Source: an uncultured Acidobacteriaceae bacterium
GTDB taxonomy: Bacteria > Acidobacteriota > Terriglobia > Terriglobales > Acidobacteriaceae
Direction: 5' to 3'
Assembly (NCBI GenBank): GCA_903842845.1
Contig: CAIMNN010000502.1
Location: forward strand, 1 to 13,524
DNA length: 13,524 nucleotides
Shown here: piece by piece, positions 1 to 7,169 of the stretch
Numbering within the stretch: position 1 is the first letter of the stretch
Layout of the letters: each line of letters opens with the position of its first letter
Notes under the pieces: model-generated
The model's input: only the letters and a program-made list of their open reading frames with translations
Databases searched by the model: none
What the model was told of the DNA's origin: nothing
Translations under genes and position numbers: made by a program

Positions 1-913
1 GCAACATCTTTATCCCTGACCGCTTCAACGCCGCTTCAAGTCCCATGTTGCTCATGGTCGTCGCAACGACCAGGTCGCCCGTCAACAGACCGCGCTCCTT
101 CAAATCCCGCGCAGCCAACAACAAAATTGCATCGCCGTTCACCACGCGCCCCTGCGAATCAGCCAGCATGCACCGGTCCGCATCGCCGTCAAACGTGATG
201 CCGACCTCGGCTCCGCGCGCCTTCACTTCACTGGCTACGTGTTCAGGATGCAGCGCCCCGCAATTCTCATTAATATTCTTTCCCGTCGGCTTCACATGCA
301 ACAGCTCATGCTTCCCGCCGATGCGCGCAAACAGCGTCGGAGCAATCGCCGCCGCCGCACCATTCGCGCAATCCACAACCAGCCGCAGCGATTCCAACTT
401 CAATCCCTTCACCGCAGACTGCAAATACGCAATGTACTCGTCGCGCGAGCTCTCGTTGTCGAGCAGTGTCGGCAACTTCTCCGGCACAACCGCCTCTTCT
501 GCGTGCAAGAGGATTTCTTCTTCCATCGCCAGTTCAAGCGCGTCAGCCAGCTTGAATCCGTCGCCGCCGAAGAGCTTGATGCCGTTGTCTTCCCACGGAT
601 TGTGCGATGCGCTGATAACCACGCCCGCAGCGTACTTGTGCTTCTTTGTAAGGTAAGCAACCGCCGGCGTCGGCACCACTCCCGCCGAGAACACCCGCAC
701 CCCTGTCGCTCGCAAACCAGCCGCAAGCGTCGAAGCAATCCACGTGCTCGATTCTCGCGTATCGCGGCCTATCAAAACCGCCGGGTTGGCAACACCCTTC
801 AACGAATGCCCCAAAGCCAATCCCGTTGCGTAAACCGTCTTCGCATCCAGCGGATACTCGCCCGCCACACCGCGGATTCCATCTGTCCCAAAAAGCTTTT
901 TGCCTGAACTCAT
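1..913 (-). CDS. glmM: Phosphoglucosamine mutase GlmM, C-terminus cut off by window edge
   Basis: Converts glucosamine-6-phosphate to glucosamine-1-phosphate in the cytoplasm, the step before UDP-GlcNAc and hence peptidoglycan synthesis. The translation begins MSSGKKLFGTDGIRGVAGEY, the family's N-terminus. The active-site loop GVVISASHNP puts the phosphoserine at Ser103 (Ser102 in E. coli). The metal-binding loop DGDADR is at residues 242-247, again one off from E. coli. About 304 residues are present; the family is about 450 long, so most of domain 4 lies beyond base 1. The ATG (913-911) overlaps the xseA stop codon as ATGA, which fixes the start and implies translational coupling. No frameshift or missing key residue is seen. 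The identification is firm because both catalytic loops are intact and correctly spaced. Confidence 0.96.
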   Translation of the reverse strand, partial: MSSGKKLFGTDGIRGVAGEYPLDAKTVYATGLALGHSLKGVANPAVLIGRDTRESSTWIASTLAAGLRATGVRVFSAGVVPTPAVAYLTKKHKYAAGVVISASHNPWEDNGIKLFGGDGFKLADALELAMEEEILLHAEEAVVPEKLPTLLDNESSRDEYIAYLQSAVKGLKLESLRLVVDCANGAAAAIAPTLFARIGGKHELLHVKPTGKNINENCGALHPEHVASEVKARGAEVGITFDGDADRCMLADSQGRVVNGDAILLLAARDLKERGLLTGDLVVATTMSNMGLEAALKRSGIKML

Positions 914-2340
914 TTTTTCCTTCGTTCTTTTGTCTTCTTGCTCTCATCCGATTCTACGGGAATCTCTTCAACGCGGCTCGTGAACCGCCCGCGTGCCAAG
1001 CGTGTTTGCACCACTTCGCCCGTCGCAAGAGTGGCCGCATCGCGCACAACGCGCCCCTGCTCATCCTGCACCAACGCATAGCCGCGGTCCAGCACCGCCA
1101 GCGGTGACAGCGCTTCAAGCCTCGCGTTCAACGCGCCGCGTTGCGAGCTGGCCGCATGCATGCGGTGCAGCATCGCCATCTCCATGTGCTGGTGCGCCAC
1201 CGTCAGCCGCTGTCGCGATTGCCCCAGCCGCTCGCGCGGGTCATGACGCAACACTGCCGCGTTCAACCTCTCTTGCGTTTCCGTCAATATAGATAGCTTC
1301 GCTTCAACCGCCTGCTCGGCCCGCGCCGCAAGATCGTCCAGCCGTAGCTCTTGCCTGCGCAGTTGTTGCGTCATCCGCATCTCGTTGCGCCCCGCATCGA
1401 CGCGCGACCACCGCTGCCGCGCCTGCAACACCTGGTAGCGCGCTGCACGCTCCAAACGCCGCCCCAATTCAACGATCACCTCTGCAACTTTGTGCTGCGC
1501 TTCGGTTATCAGCTCCGCCGCGGCCGATGGCGTCGGCGCCCTCAAGTCTGCGACGAAATCCGCAATCGTGAAATCCGTCTCATGCCCAACGGCCGAAACC
1601 ACAGGCAGGGAAGAGCCCGCTATCGCCCGCGCCACCGCTTCACTATTGAAAGCCGCCAGGTCCTCCAGCGAACCGCCGCCGCGCGCCACGACGATCAGGT
1701 CAACCAGCCCGCTCTCATTGAACTCGCGAATCGCCGTGCAAATTTCACCCACTGCCTGCTCGCCCTGCACGCTGACCGGGTAAAGCATCACATTCAATCC
1801 CGAGTGACGCCGCCCAACAATATTCAAGAAGTCGCGTATCACCGCGCCCGTCGGCGAAGTCACAATGCCCACCGTACGAGGAAACGCCGGCAGTTTCCGC
1901 TTTCGGCTCGCATCAAAAAGCCCTTCAGACGCGAGCCGTTCCTTCAGTTGCTCAAACGCCAACTGCAACGACCCCGCGCCCACCGGCTCCATCGTCTCGG
2001 CAACCAGTTGCATCTGCCCGCGTTGCTCATAGACACTGACCTTGCCGCGCACCAGCACATGCAGCCCGTCCTCGGGTCTGAAGCGCAACAACATCGCCTG
2101 ACGCCGGAACAACACAACCGGCAACTGCGCCTCGGCATCCTTCAACGTGAAGTAAACATGCCCGCTCGGAGCCGGTCGGTAGTTTGAAATCTCGCCCTCG
2201 GCCCAGATATCGGTGAACTGCTCTTCAACCAGGTCGCGCACATGCGCCACTAACTCACGCACAGGCCAAACCCGACGCGCCGGCCTCGGCGCTTCAAAGC
2301 TCAGCCCCAGTTGCGGCACAAATGGATCATCAATCTTCAT
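910..2340 (-). CDS. xseA: Exodeoxyribonuclease VII large subunit XseA
   Basis: Catalytic large subunit of exonuclease VII, which degrades single-stranded DNA to oligonucleotides together with the small XseB subunit. Counting from the ATG at 2340 (476 residues): an N-terminal OB-fold at about 20-120 (contains DIWAEGEISNYR and GHVYFTLKD), then the exonuclease VII domain with GIVTSPTGAVIRDFLNI (158-174), VARGGGSLEDL (219-229) and SAVGHETDFTIAD (249-261), all family hallmarks. A long Arg/Glu-rich, probably coiled-coil stretch follows, with a basic C-terminal tail. The frame stays open upstream and a TTG at 2364 would add eight residues; neither start has a strong Shine-Dalgarno, so ATG 2340 is chosen by codon type and alignment to the family N-terminus. 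The stop overlaps the glmM start by 4 bases. No xseB is visible nearby. Confidence 0.95.
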   Translation of the reverse strand: MKIDDPFVPQLGLSFEAPRPARRVWPVRELVAHVRDLVEEQFTDIWAEGEISNYRPAPSGHVYFTLKDAEAQLPVVLFRRQAMLLRFRPEDGLHVLVRGKVSVYEQRGQMQLVAETMEPVGAGSLQLAFEQLKERLASEGLFDASRKRKLPAFPRTVGIVTSPTGAVIRDFLNIVGRRHSGLNVMLYPVSVQGEQAVGEICTAIREFNESGLVDLIVVARGGGSLEDLAAFNSEAVARAIAGSSLPVVSAVGHETDFTIADFVADLRAPTPSAAAELITEAQHKVAEVIVELGRRLERAARYQVLQARQRWSRVDAGRNEMRMTQQLRRQELRLDDLAARAEQAVEAKLSILTETQERLNAAVLRHDPRERLGQSRQRLTVAHQHMEMAMLHRMHAASSQRGALNARLEALSPLAVLDRGYALVQDEQGRVVRDAATLATGEVVQTRLARGRFTSRVEEIPVESDESKKTKERRKK

Positions 2341-2438
2341 CTCAATGCAGTCTACAACCTGCAAAGTGAAGCTGGAATCCTGGCCTCCCTCAATTTCTGC
2401 GCCGCTAGCAGAATTCAGTTCCTGAACTTCAGAGTGGC

Positions 2439-2468
2439 AAAAAACAGAGTCACCGGAGCGGCTGACTC
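2439..2468 (-). terminator. Possible weak intrinsic terminator or attenuator upstream of xseA
   Basis: Read on the minus strand, GAGTCA (2468-2463) and TGACTC (2452-2447) form a perfect 6-bp stem around a 10-nt loop. TG and then six T residues (2444-2439) follow. The stem is short, so termination would be weak. It lies about 100 bases before the xseA start and points the same way, so it could attenuate xseA-glmM transcription or end a short upstream transcript. It could also be chance. Confidence 0.3.
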
Positions 2469-2702
2469 CTGCTAACTCGGAACTTTGCCCCGGTTGTTAC
2501 ATCTCCCTGTCCCACAAGCAAGGACAATTTGCGTTGTTCATAGCTGTGTGTCACCGAAACGTCAGCAACTCGAAGACTGGATACATAGAGTCAAGTGATT
2601 TTGATTAAGCGGTTTAAGCAGAAATGAGCAAGCTATCCCTAAACAAATCTTAGAAAGATGGAAGAAATTTCTAAAGAAATCTTAAAAAAGAGCCGAAAGT
2701 AA

Positions 2703-2731
2703 TTGATAAAGGTTACTAGTGGTGGTACTAT
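2703..2731 (+). promoter_or_regulatory. Strong sigma70-type promoter of the Kelch/MBG gene
   Basis: TTGATA (2703-2708) and TACTAT (2726-2731) are separated by exactly 17 bases, close to the ideal housekeeping promoter. The predicted transcription start is near 2738, giving a leader of about 70 nt before the ATG at 2808. The region just upstream is AT-rich, as expected for an UP-type element. This is the best-matching promoter in the window. Confidence 0.75.
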
Positions 2732-2749
2732 TCTCGCGTATTGGTAACC
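2711..2749. repeat. Inverted repeat GGTTAC...GTAACC flanking the -10 box
   Basis: Perfect 6-bp arms GGTTAC (2711-2716) and GTAACC (2744-2749) lie 27 bases apart and are centred at about 2730, on the -10 box. The left arm sits in the promoter spacer and the right arm just past the predicted transcription start. This is a plausible operator geometry. The same GTTAC/GTAAC core recurs at the HD-GYP promoter (7275-7345). Confidence 0.4.
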
Positions 2750-2807
2750 GTTCAGATGTGACTACCGGGGGACGCAGTACGAAAGTGAATTCTGATGGGG
2801 GTTCAAA

Positions 2808-5261
2808 ATGTTGAAAAGAATGGTTTTATTCGCAATTGCAATTTTTGGGTTATTCTCGATTTTCGCTCTTCCTGCTTCAGCCCAAACTAATTGGGTATGG
2901 CAGGGGGGCAGCACTTACAGTAATGCTCCCGGCTATTACGGCACATTCCAATCTTCTTGCAACTCTGGATTGCCTCCGGGACGGACCCAAAATGCCTACT
3001 GGGTTGATAAGAATGGCAATTTTTGGGTCTTTGGCGGCTTCAGCTCCGCTCTGGGTTCTGTCAATTTAAATGACCTATGGGAGTTCAACCCAACTACATT
3101 GCTCTGGACTTGGCAGGGTGGCAGTGTGCCTTACAATCAGCCGGGCAGCTACGGGACACTCGGTTCCGCATCGGCAAGCAATCAGCCGGGTGCGCGTGTG
3201 CGGCCAGCCTATGCCGTAGACGCAAGCGGCAATCTTTGGCTCTTTGGCGGATACGGCTTGGATGCCAACGGTGTGTTGGGCGACCTCAACGATCTTTGGG
3301 AGTTCAACACCACAACGATGCAATGGACCTGGCAGGGTGGTTCTTCATCAGCTAGTCCCACGCCTTCAATTGGCGCGTTGGGCGTTGCATCCACCGGCTA
3401 TCAGCCATCTGGCCGTCAATCGGCTGCGCTCTGGATCGACCAGAGCAGCAATCTGTGGGTCTTCGGCGGATTGAACAGCACATCCGGCACAATGAATGAT
3501 GTCTGGGAGTATCAACCCAGCGCACAAACATGGGCGTGGCAGCAGGGCAATGCAAACACCAGCGGACAGACCGCAGTCTACAATTCATCGACGCCGGCAA
3601 ATGTAACTCCGGCCAGTGTATCGGCCGCCGTCTATTGGTCCGATGCGCAAGGCATGTTGTGGCTCTTCTCGGGAGTTACTAACAACAACGAGCTCTGGTC
3701 TTTCAACCCAGTTACCGGACTCTGGACATTCCAGAACGCCTCGAACTACACGGACGGTTTCGGTAACTATGGCAATCGGGGTGTATCTTCGCCGGTAAAT
3801 ATTCCTGGCGCCCGCAGTGGCGCGATGTTTGCACAGGATGCCAACGGCAGAATCTGGTTCTTTGGCGGCAGCGGCGAAAATGCCAGTGCGACCGGTTCAC
3901 TCAACGACCTCTCGATGTATGATCCAACCACGCTACAGTGGACCTGGATGGGAGGCTACACGGGCTATGCAAACCTTACCGCATGGTATGGCACCGAGTA
4001 TGTTCCCTATTCCTGGAACTATCCGGGTTCAAGGGCATCGGGCAGCGCTTTTATTGATGCCCATGGCAACTTCTGGCTCTTTGGTGGTGAGGGCTACGAC
4101 CTTGCCGGTCACTATGGCGAATTGAACGATCTTTGGGAGTTCACAAGCCAATCTTCAGCTGTAGCACCCTCCTTCAGCGTGGCTAGCGGCACTTATCAAC
4201 CGGGGCAGAGTGTAAAGCTCAGCACAGGCACAGCCAATGCCTTGATCTTCTACACAACCGATGGCTCCGCGCCGACCACCTGCTCTAATCTCTATTCCGC
4301 ACCGATCTCAATACTCGGTTCGCAGAATTTTGAGATCGTCAACGCAATCGCCGTTGCACCCACCAATATGCAGAGCCCGGTTGTGACTGCGTCGTACACC
4401 GCCTTGCAGACTTACAGTTGGATTCCGCCGACCACTAGCCTCGTCTATGGCAGCAACATCGCCGGATTGATGAATGCAACCTCGAACTATCCTGGAAGCT
4501 GGAACTATTTCATTGGTTCAACGCCTGTGTATCCATCCACAGTGCTTGCTCCCGGACAGTTCCAGATCGACGCCATCTTCACACCCGCAGGCGGTGGCCC
4601 AACCCACAAGACCAGCATGAAGTTGACCATCACCAAGGCGCCTATCTACATCAGCGCCGGTACAGTGACGGTCGTGTATGCATCGGCAGTGCCGCGCACC
4701 TACCCTTACACTGTGAGCGGCTTCGTCAATAACGACACCGCTGCCGTCATCACTGGCACTCCCACCATTACCACACCAGCCACCTCGCGCGCTGCTTCCT
4801 CGGGTGCGGTTTACTACACAGCCAACGTCGGAATCTATTCGCTCAATCCAACCTGGGGATGTTTGAAGGCTGCCAATTACACCTTTGTCTTCCTCCCGGG
4901 AGTACTGAGCATCGTTCCCAGCTCTGCAAATTTAACCGTGCAGCCTAACAATCTCTCAGTCAAATATGGTTCTCCGCTTCCAACGCTGACCTACAAGATC
5001 ACAGGTCTGCTCAATTGGGATACCGCGGCAACACAGACAACCGGCACACCTCAACTGACACTGGTGACCCTTATACCCATGGGTTCAGCAAGCAAGTCAG
5101 GTGAGGGTAAAGCTCCGCTCACCGTTCCCGGACCTCCGGTGGGCGGTGGGGTACTGCCGCGTGGAACCTATCAGATCACAAGTGGTCCGGGCACACTCAC
5201 TCAGACTTACGGAAACTATGCTGGCTTCATCTATGGGTCTGGGACTTTAACCGTCTATTAA
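2808..5261 (+). CDS. Exported Kelch-propeller protein with chitobiase-C-like and two MBG modules
   Basis: 817 residues, function unknown, very likely secreted or surface-attached. A signal peptide (Lys/Arg then a hydrophobic core, cleavage expected after ASA at 25) precedes six Kelch-type repeats (about 28-448), each with a variant of G-N-x-W-x-F-G-G, then N-D-L-W-E-F and W-T-W-Q-G-G. Repeat 6 lacks its last strand, which the N-terminal NWVWQGGS could supply, closing a six-bladed propeller. A chitobiase/hexosaminidase C-terminal-like module follows (about 453-531, with IFYTTDGSAPT), then an Ig-like segment (535-611) and two MBG-type modules (611-705 and 706-817, each with a VxYxSxxP start and ending in a L-x-V/I strand). 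ATG 2808 is preceded by GGGGG at a good distance. No catalytic motif is seen; binding or adhesion is a guess. The 5' end is AT-richer than neighbouring genes. Confidence 0.88.
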   Translation: MLKRMVLFAIAIFGLFSIFALPASAQTNWVWQGGSTYSNAPGYYGTFQSSCNSGLPPGRTQNAYWVDKNGNFWVFGGFSSALGSVNLNDLWEFNPTTLLWTWQGGSVPYNQPGSYGTLGSASASNQPGARVRPAYAVDASGNLWLFGGYGLDANGVLGDLNDLWEFNTTTMQWTWQGGSSSASPTPSIGALGVASTGYQPSGRQSAALWIDQSSNLWVFGGLNSTSGTMNDVWEYQPSAQTWAWQQGNANTSGQTAVYNSSTPANVTPASVSAAVYWSDAQGMLWLFSGVTNNNELWSFNPVTGLWTFQNASNYTDGFGNYGNRGVSSPVNIPGARSGAMFAQDANGRIWFFGGSGENASATGSLNDLSMYDPTTLQWTWMGGYTGYANLTAWYGTEYVPYSWNYPGSRASGSAFIDAHGNFWLFGGEGYDLAGHYGELNDLWEFTSQSSAVAPSFSVASGTYQPGQSVKLSTGTANALIFYTTDGSAPTTCSNLYSAPISILGSQNFEIVNAIAVAPTNMQSPVVTASYTALQTYSWIPPTTSLVYGSNIAGLMNATSNYPGSWNYFIGSTPVYPSTVLAPGQFQIDAIFTPAGGGPTHKTSMKLTITKAPIYISAGTVTVVYASAVPRTYPYTVSGFVNNDTAAVITGTPTITTPATSRAASSGAVYYTANVGIYSLNPTWGCLKAANYTFVFLPGVLSIVPSSANLTVQPNNLSVKYGSPLPTLTYKITGLLNWDTAATQTTGTPQLTLVTLIPMGSASKSGEGKAPLTVPGPPVGGGVLPRGTYQITSGPGTLTQTYGNYAGFIYGSGTLTVY
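3288..4143 (+). repeat. DNA-level traces of Kelch blade duplication
   Basis: A 19-base exact repeat, AACGATCTTTGGGAGTTCA, occurs at 3288-3306 (end of blade 2) and again at 4125-4143 (end of blade 6). The blade-boundary segment coding for W-T-W-Q-G-G near 3104 and near 3325 differs at only one base in 17. Nucleotide identity this high between non-adjacent blades suggests fairly recent duplication or gene conversion among repeats rather than only protein-level constraint. Confidence 0.6.
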
Positions 5262-5279
5262 GCTGTTGACTACTAGACG

Positions 5280-5313
5280 CCCCCGGCAGCCAACCTACTG
5301 CCGGGGGATTTTT
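5280..5313 (+). terminator. Strong intrinsic terminator after the Kelch/MBG gene
   Basis: CCCCCGGCAG (5280-5289) pairs perfectly with CTGCCGGGGG (5298-5307), a 10-bp almost all-GC stem with an 8-nt loop, followed by A and five T residues (5309-5313). It begins 19 bases after the stop codon. It should insulate the nuclease gene at 5373 from read-through. Confidence 0.93.
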
Positions 5314-5360
5314 GTGCCATCCAGTGTTCCCATGTTTATCACTAACCAACTCGGGTTCGA

Positions 5361-5366
5361 TATACT
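5361..5366 (+). promoter_or_regulatory. Candidate -10 box giving a leaderless nuclease mRNA
   Basis: TATACT at 5361-5366 is a good -10 box, but it ends only 6 bases before the ATG at 5373, so transcription would start at or next to the start codon. No Shine-Dalgarno is present in the preceding CTCCAGCC. No good -35 stands at 16-18 bases; TTTATC (5335-5340) is 20 bases away. The promoter must lie after the terminator, so within about 60 bases. Confidence 0.45.
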
Positions 5367-5372
5367 CCAGCC

Positions 5373-6275
5373 ATGAAAAAGCTTCTCTCCGTGCTTCTGC
5401 TTCTCGTCGCCCCCTTTGCCCATGCCTGGGGCAATGAAGGCCACCGGATTATCAATCGCCTCGCCGCCTCCACGCTGCCCGCGGATGCACCGGATTTTCT
5501 GCGCTCACCGGATGCGCTCAACCTCATCGAGTACCTCGGCCCCGAGCCCGACCGCTGGCGTTCGCCCGCCGAGCCGGAGCTCGTTGCCGCACAGGCCCCG
5601 GAGCACTTCATAGACCTCGAAGACGCTGACGCTCTCGGTGCACTTCCGCACAAGCGCTTTGACTTCCTCGCCCTCGCTTACGCCGCCCACAAGGACCCCA
5701 CAAAGATCGGCCTGCAACCCTGGGAGGCCACCGAAGTATGGGAGCGCCTGAAGGCCGCATTGCGCGAGTACCGCAACCTCAAGGCCGCAGGCAAAAGCAC
5801 TCATGAAGTTGAGCAGGCCGCACTCTTCTATGCAGGCTGGCTCGGCCACTACGTCGGCGACGCCGCACAGCCCCTGCACACTTCCATCCAGTACAACGGC
5901 TGGGTCGGCGCAAACCCAAACAGCTACACCACCGAGCACAAAATTCACTGGCTGTTTGAGGGCACCTTCGTCGCTGCCAACATCACTCCGGAGATGGTCG
6001 CGCCCAAAATGACCGCCGCACACGCAGTCGACGGCGACTTCTTCACCAACTACATCACGTATCTGCGCAACTCGAATACGTACGTCGAGAAGGTCTATCA
6101 ATTGGAAAAGGCTGGTGGTTTCACCGGCAAAGGCTCACCCGACTCGCGCGAGTTCACAGCATCGCGCCTCGCCGTCGGCGCATCCATGCTCCGCGACCTC
6201 ATCTACACCGCATGGATCGATAGCGCAACATATGTGCCTGATCCATACGCGCCTAAAGTACCGATTGCAAAGTAG
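5373..6275 (+). CDS. Exported S1/P1-nuclease / zinc phospholipase C superfamily enzyme
   Basis: 300 residues, predicted extracytoplasmic trinuclear-zinc phosphodiesterase, most likely cleaving single-stranded nucleic acid. The signal peptide MKKLLSVLLLLVAPFAHA ends exactly before Trp19, so the mature protein starts with Trp, whose N-terminal amine and carbonyl bind zinc in this fold. The other ligands are visible: His24 (mature 6), Asp60 (42), His78 (60), His159, Asp163 and His169 in GHYVGDAAQPLH, His192 and Glu196 in HWLFEGTF. Length and spacing fit bacterial S1/P1 proteins. The ninth ligand is Glu rather than the Asp of S1/P1 nucleases; Glu is what B. cereus phospholipase C has, so the substrate is less certain than the fold. 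The gene follows a strong terminator, apparently has its own promoter, and converges on the hbd gene. Confidence 0.92.
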   Translation: MKKLLSVLLLLVAPFAHAWGNEGHRIINRLAASTLPADAPDFLRSPDALNLIEYLGPEPDRWRSPAEPELVAAQAPEHFIDLEDADALGALPHKRFDFLALAYAAHKDPTKIGLQPWEATEVWERLKAALREYRNLKAAGKSTHEVEQAALFYAGWLGHYVGDAAQPLHTSIQYNGWVGANPNSYTTEHKIHWLFEGTFVAANITPEMVAPKMTAAHAVDGDFFTNYITYLRNSNTYVEKVYQLEKAGGFTGKGSPDSREFTASRLAVGASMLRDLIYTAWIDSATYVPDPYAPKVPIAK

Positions 6276-6284
6276 TCGATTCGT

Positions 6285-7142
6285 TCACTTCGCGTAGTTG
6301 TAAAACCCGCGCCCACTCTTGCGCCCCAGCCAACCCGCGTCCACCATCTTGAGCAGCAGCGGGCACGGCCGGTACTTCGGATCGCCAAGCCCCTCCTGCA
6401 TCACACGCATAATATCCACGCACACATCAAGCCCAATAAAATCCGCCAGCGTCAGCGGCCCCATCGGGTGCGCCATGCCTAGCTTGAAAACTTCGTCCAC
6501 AGCCTCGGCCGTCGCCACGCCTTCCATCACCGCATACGCCGCTTCGTTGATCAGCGGCATCAGCACGCGGTTGCTCACAAACCCAGGAGCGTCGTTCACC
6601 TCCACCGGCGTCTTGCCCAACTTCACCGCTAGTTCGTGAACCGTCTTGTAGCACGCTTCGCTCGTCGCCAGTCCACGTATCACCTCAACCAGTGCCATCA
6701 CCGGCACCGGGTTGAAGAAGTGCATCCCTATCACCTGGGCCGGCCGCTTCGTCTGCGCGCCCAGCTTCGTTATCGATATCGAAGAAGTGTTCGTCGCCAG
6801 TATCGCCTCCGGCCGTAGAATCCCGTCCAGCGCCTGGAATATCTCGCGCTTTATCTCGAACCGTTCGCTCGCCGCCTCTATCGCGAAATCCGCCACCGAC
6901 AACGCCCCGCGGTCCGTCGTCGTCTTGATGCGCGCCAGTATCGGCTCAACAGCACTCTCAGCAATCTTGCCCTTCGCCGCCTCGCGACCCAGGTTCACAC
7001 GGATTACACCCAGTCCCCGCTCCAAAAAGCGCTCGTCGATATCCACCATCAGCACGCTAAACCCTGATTTTGCAAAGACATGCGCGATTCCTGAACCCAT
7101 CGTCCCCGCGCCAACCACCCCAACACACTCAATATTCGCCAT
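6285..7142 (-). CDS. hbd: 3-hydroxybutyryl-CoA dehydrogenase (3-hydroxyacyl-CoA dehydrogenase family)
   Basis: 285 residues, the usual size of single-domain NAD(P)-dependent 3-hydroxyacyl-CoA dehydrogenases, which interconvert 3-hydroxyacyl-CoA and 3-oxoacyl-CoA in fatty-acid, butanoate or PHB-type metabolism. The Rossmann motif GVVGAGTMGSGIAHVFA is at 8-24, with Asp34 at the end of the second strand. ATNTSSISI is at 116-124. The catalytic dyad is His141 (in GMHFFNPVPVM) and Glu153 (in LVEVI), 12 apart as in characterised enzymes. The C-terminal dimerisation domain includes DAPGFVSNR and HPMGPLTLADFIGLD and ends GRKSGRGFYNYAK. ATG 7142 follows GAGG seven bases upstream. The gene stands alone, without thiolase or enoyl-CoA hydratase neighbours, so the pathway cannot be told from context; it could equally serve phenylacetate degradation (PaaH). 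Confidence 0.93.
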   Translation of the reverse strand: MANIECVGVVGAGTMGSGIAHVFAKSGFSVLMVDIDERFLERGLGVIRVNLGREAAKGKIAESAVEPILARIKTTTDRGALSVADFAIEAASERFEIKREIFQALDGILRPEAILATNTSSISITKLGAQTKRPAQVIGMHFFNPVPVMALVEVIRGLATSEACYKTVHELAVKLGKTPVEVNDAPGFVSNRVLMPLINEAAYAVMEGVATAEAVDEVFKLGMAHPMGPLTLADFIGLDVCVDIMRVMQEGLGDPKYRPCPLLLKMVDAGWLGRKSGRGFYNYAK

Positions 7143-7169
7143 AGGAATACCTCAATTCGCTCCCGCAGA

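Larger units (their letters stand above)
2341..2807. other. Intergenic region between xseA and the Kelch/MBG gene
   Basis: This 467-base gap separates two divergently transcribed genes. Its left part has base composition like the flanking genes and holds a small inverted repeat with a T-run on the minus strand. Roughly 2590-2720 is strikingly AT-rich, with imperfect repeats of AAATCTTA/AAATTTCTAAAG type. Its right part carries the strong promoter of the downstream gene and a leader of about 70 nt with a G-run used as the Shine-Dalgarno. I found no convincing protein-coding gene in it; the longest ATG-initiated plus-strand reading of note is a 14-codon ORF at 2658-2702. No convincing promoter for xseA could be picked out. 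Confidence 0.7.

Noticed and set aside
45..656. Plus-strand open frame of 203 codons opposite glmM
   Set aside because: It is antisense to a clearly conserved gene, shows a low-complexity Ser/Ala/Pro composition and no recognisable domain.
2658..2702. 14-codon ORF (MEEISKEILKKSRK) in the AT-rich region
   Set aside because: It is very short, has only a poor AGAAAG preceding it, ends at the -35 box of the downstream promoter, and its Lys/Glu content follows from the A-rich DNA.
2738..2807. Leader of the Kelch/MBG gene as a possible c-di-GMP (GEMM) riboswitch
   Set aside because: Fragments such as GACGCAG and GAAAG look vaguely similar, but the conserved core, the tetraloop-receptor and the closing helices of the class could not be matched, and about 70 nt is short.
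5505..6101. Minus-strand open frame of 198 codons inside the nuclease gene
   Set aside because: It is a mirror of a GC-rich coding frame with third-position bias; no motif or ribosome binding site supports it, while the plus-strand gene has all its metal ligands.
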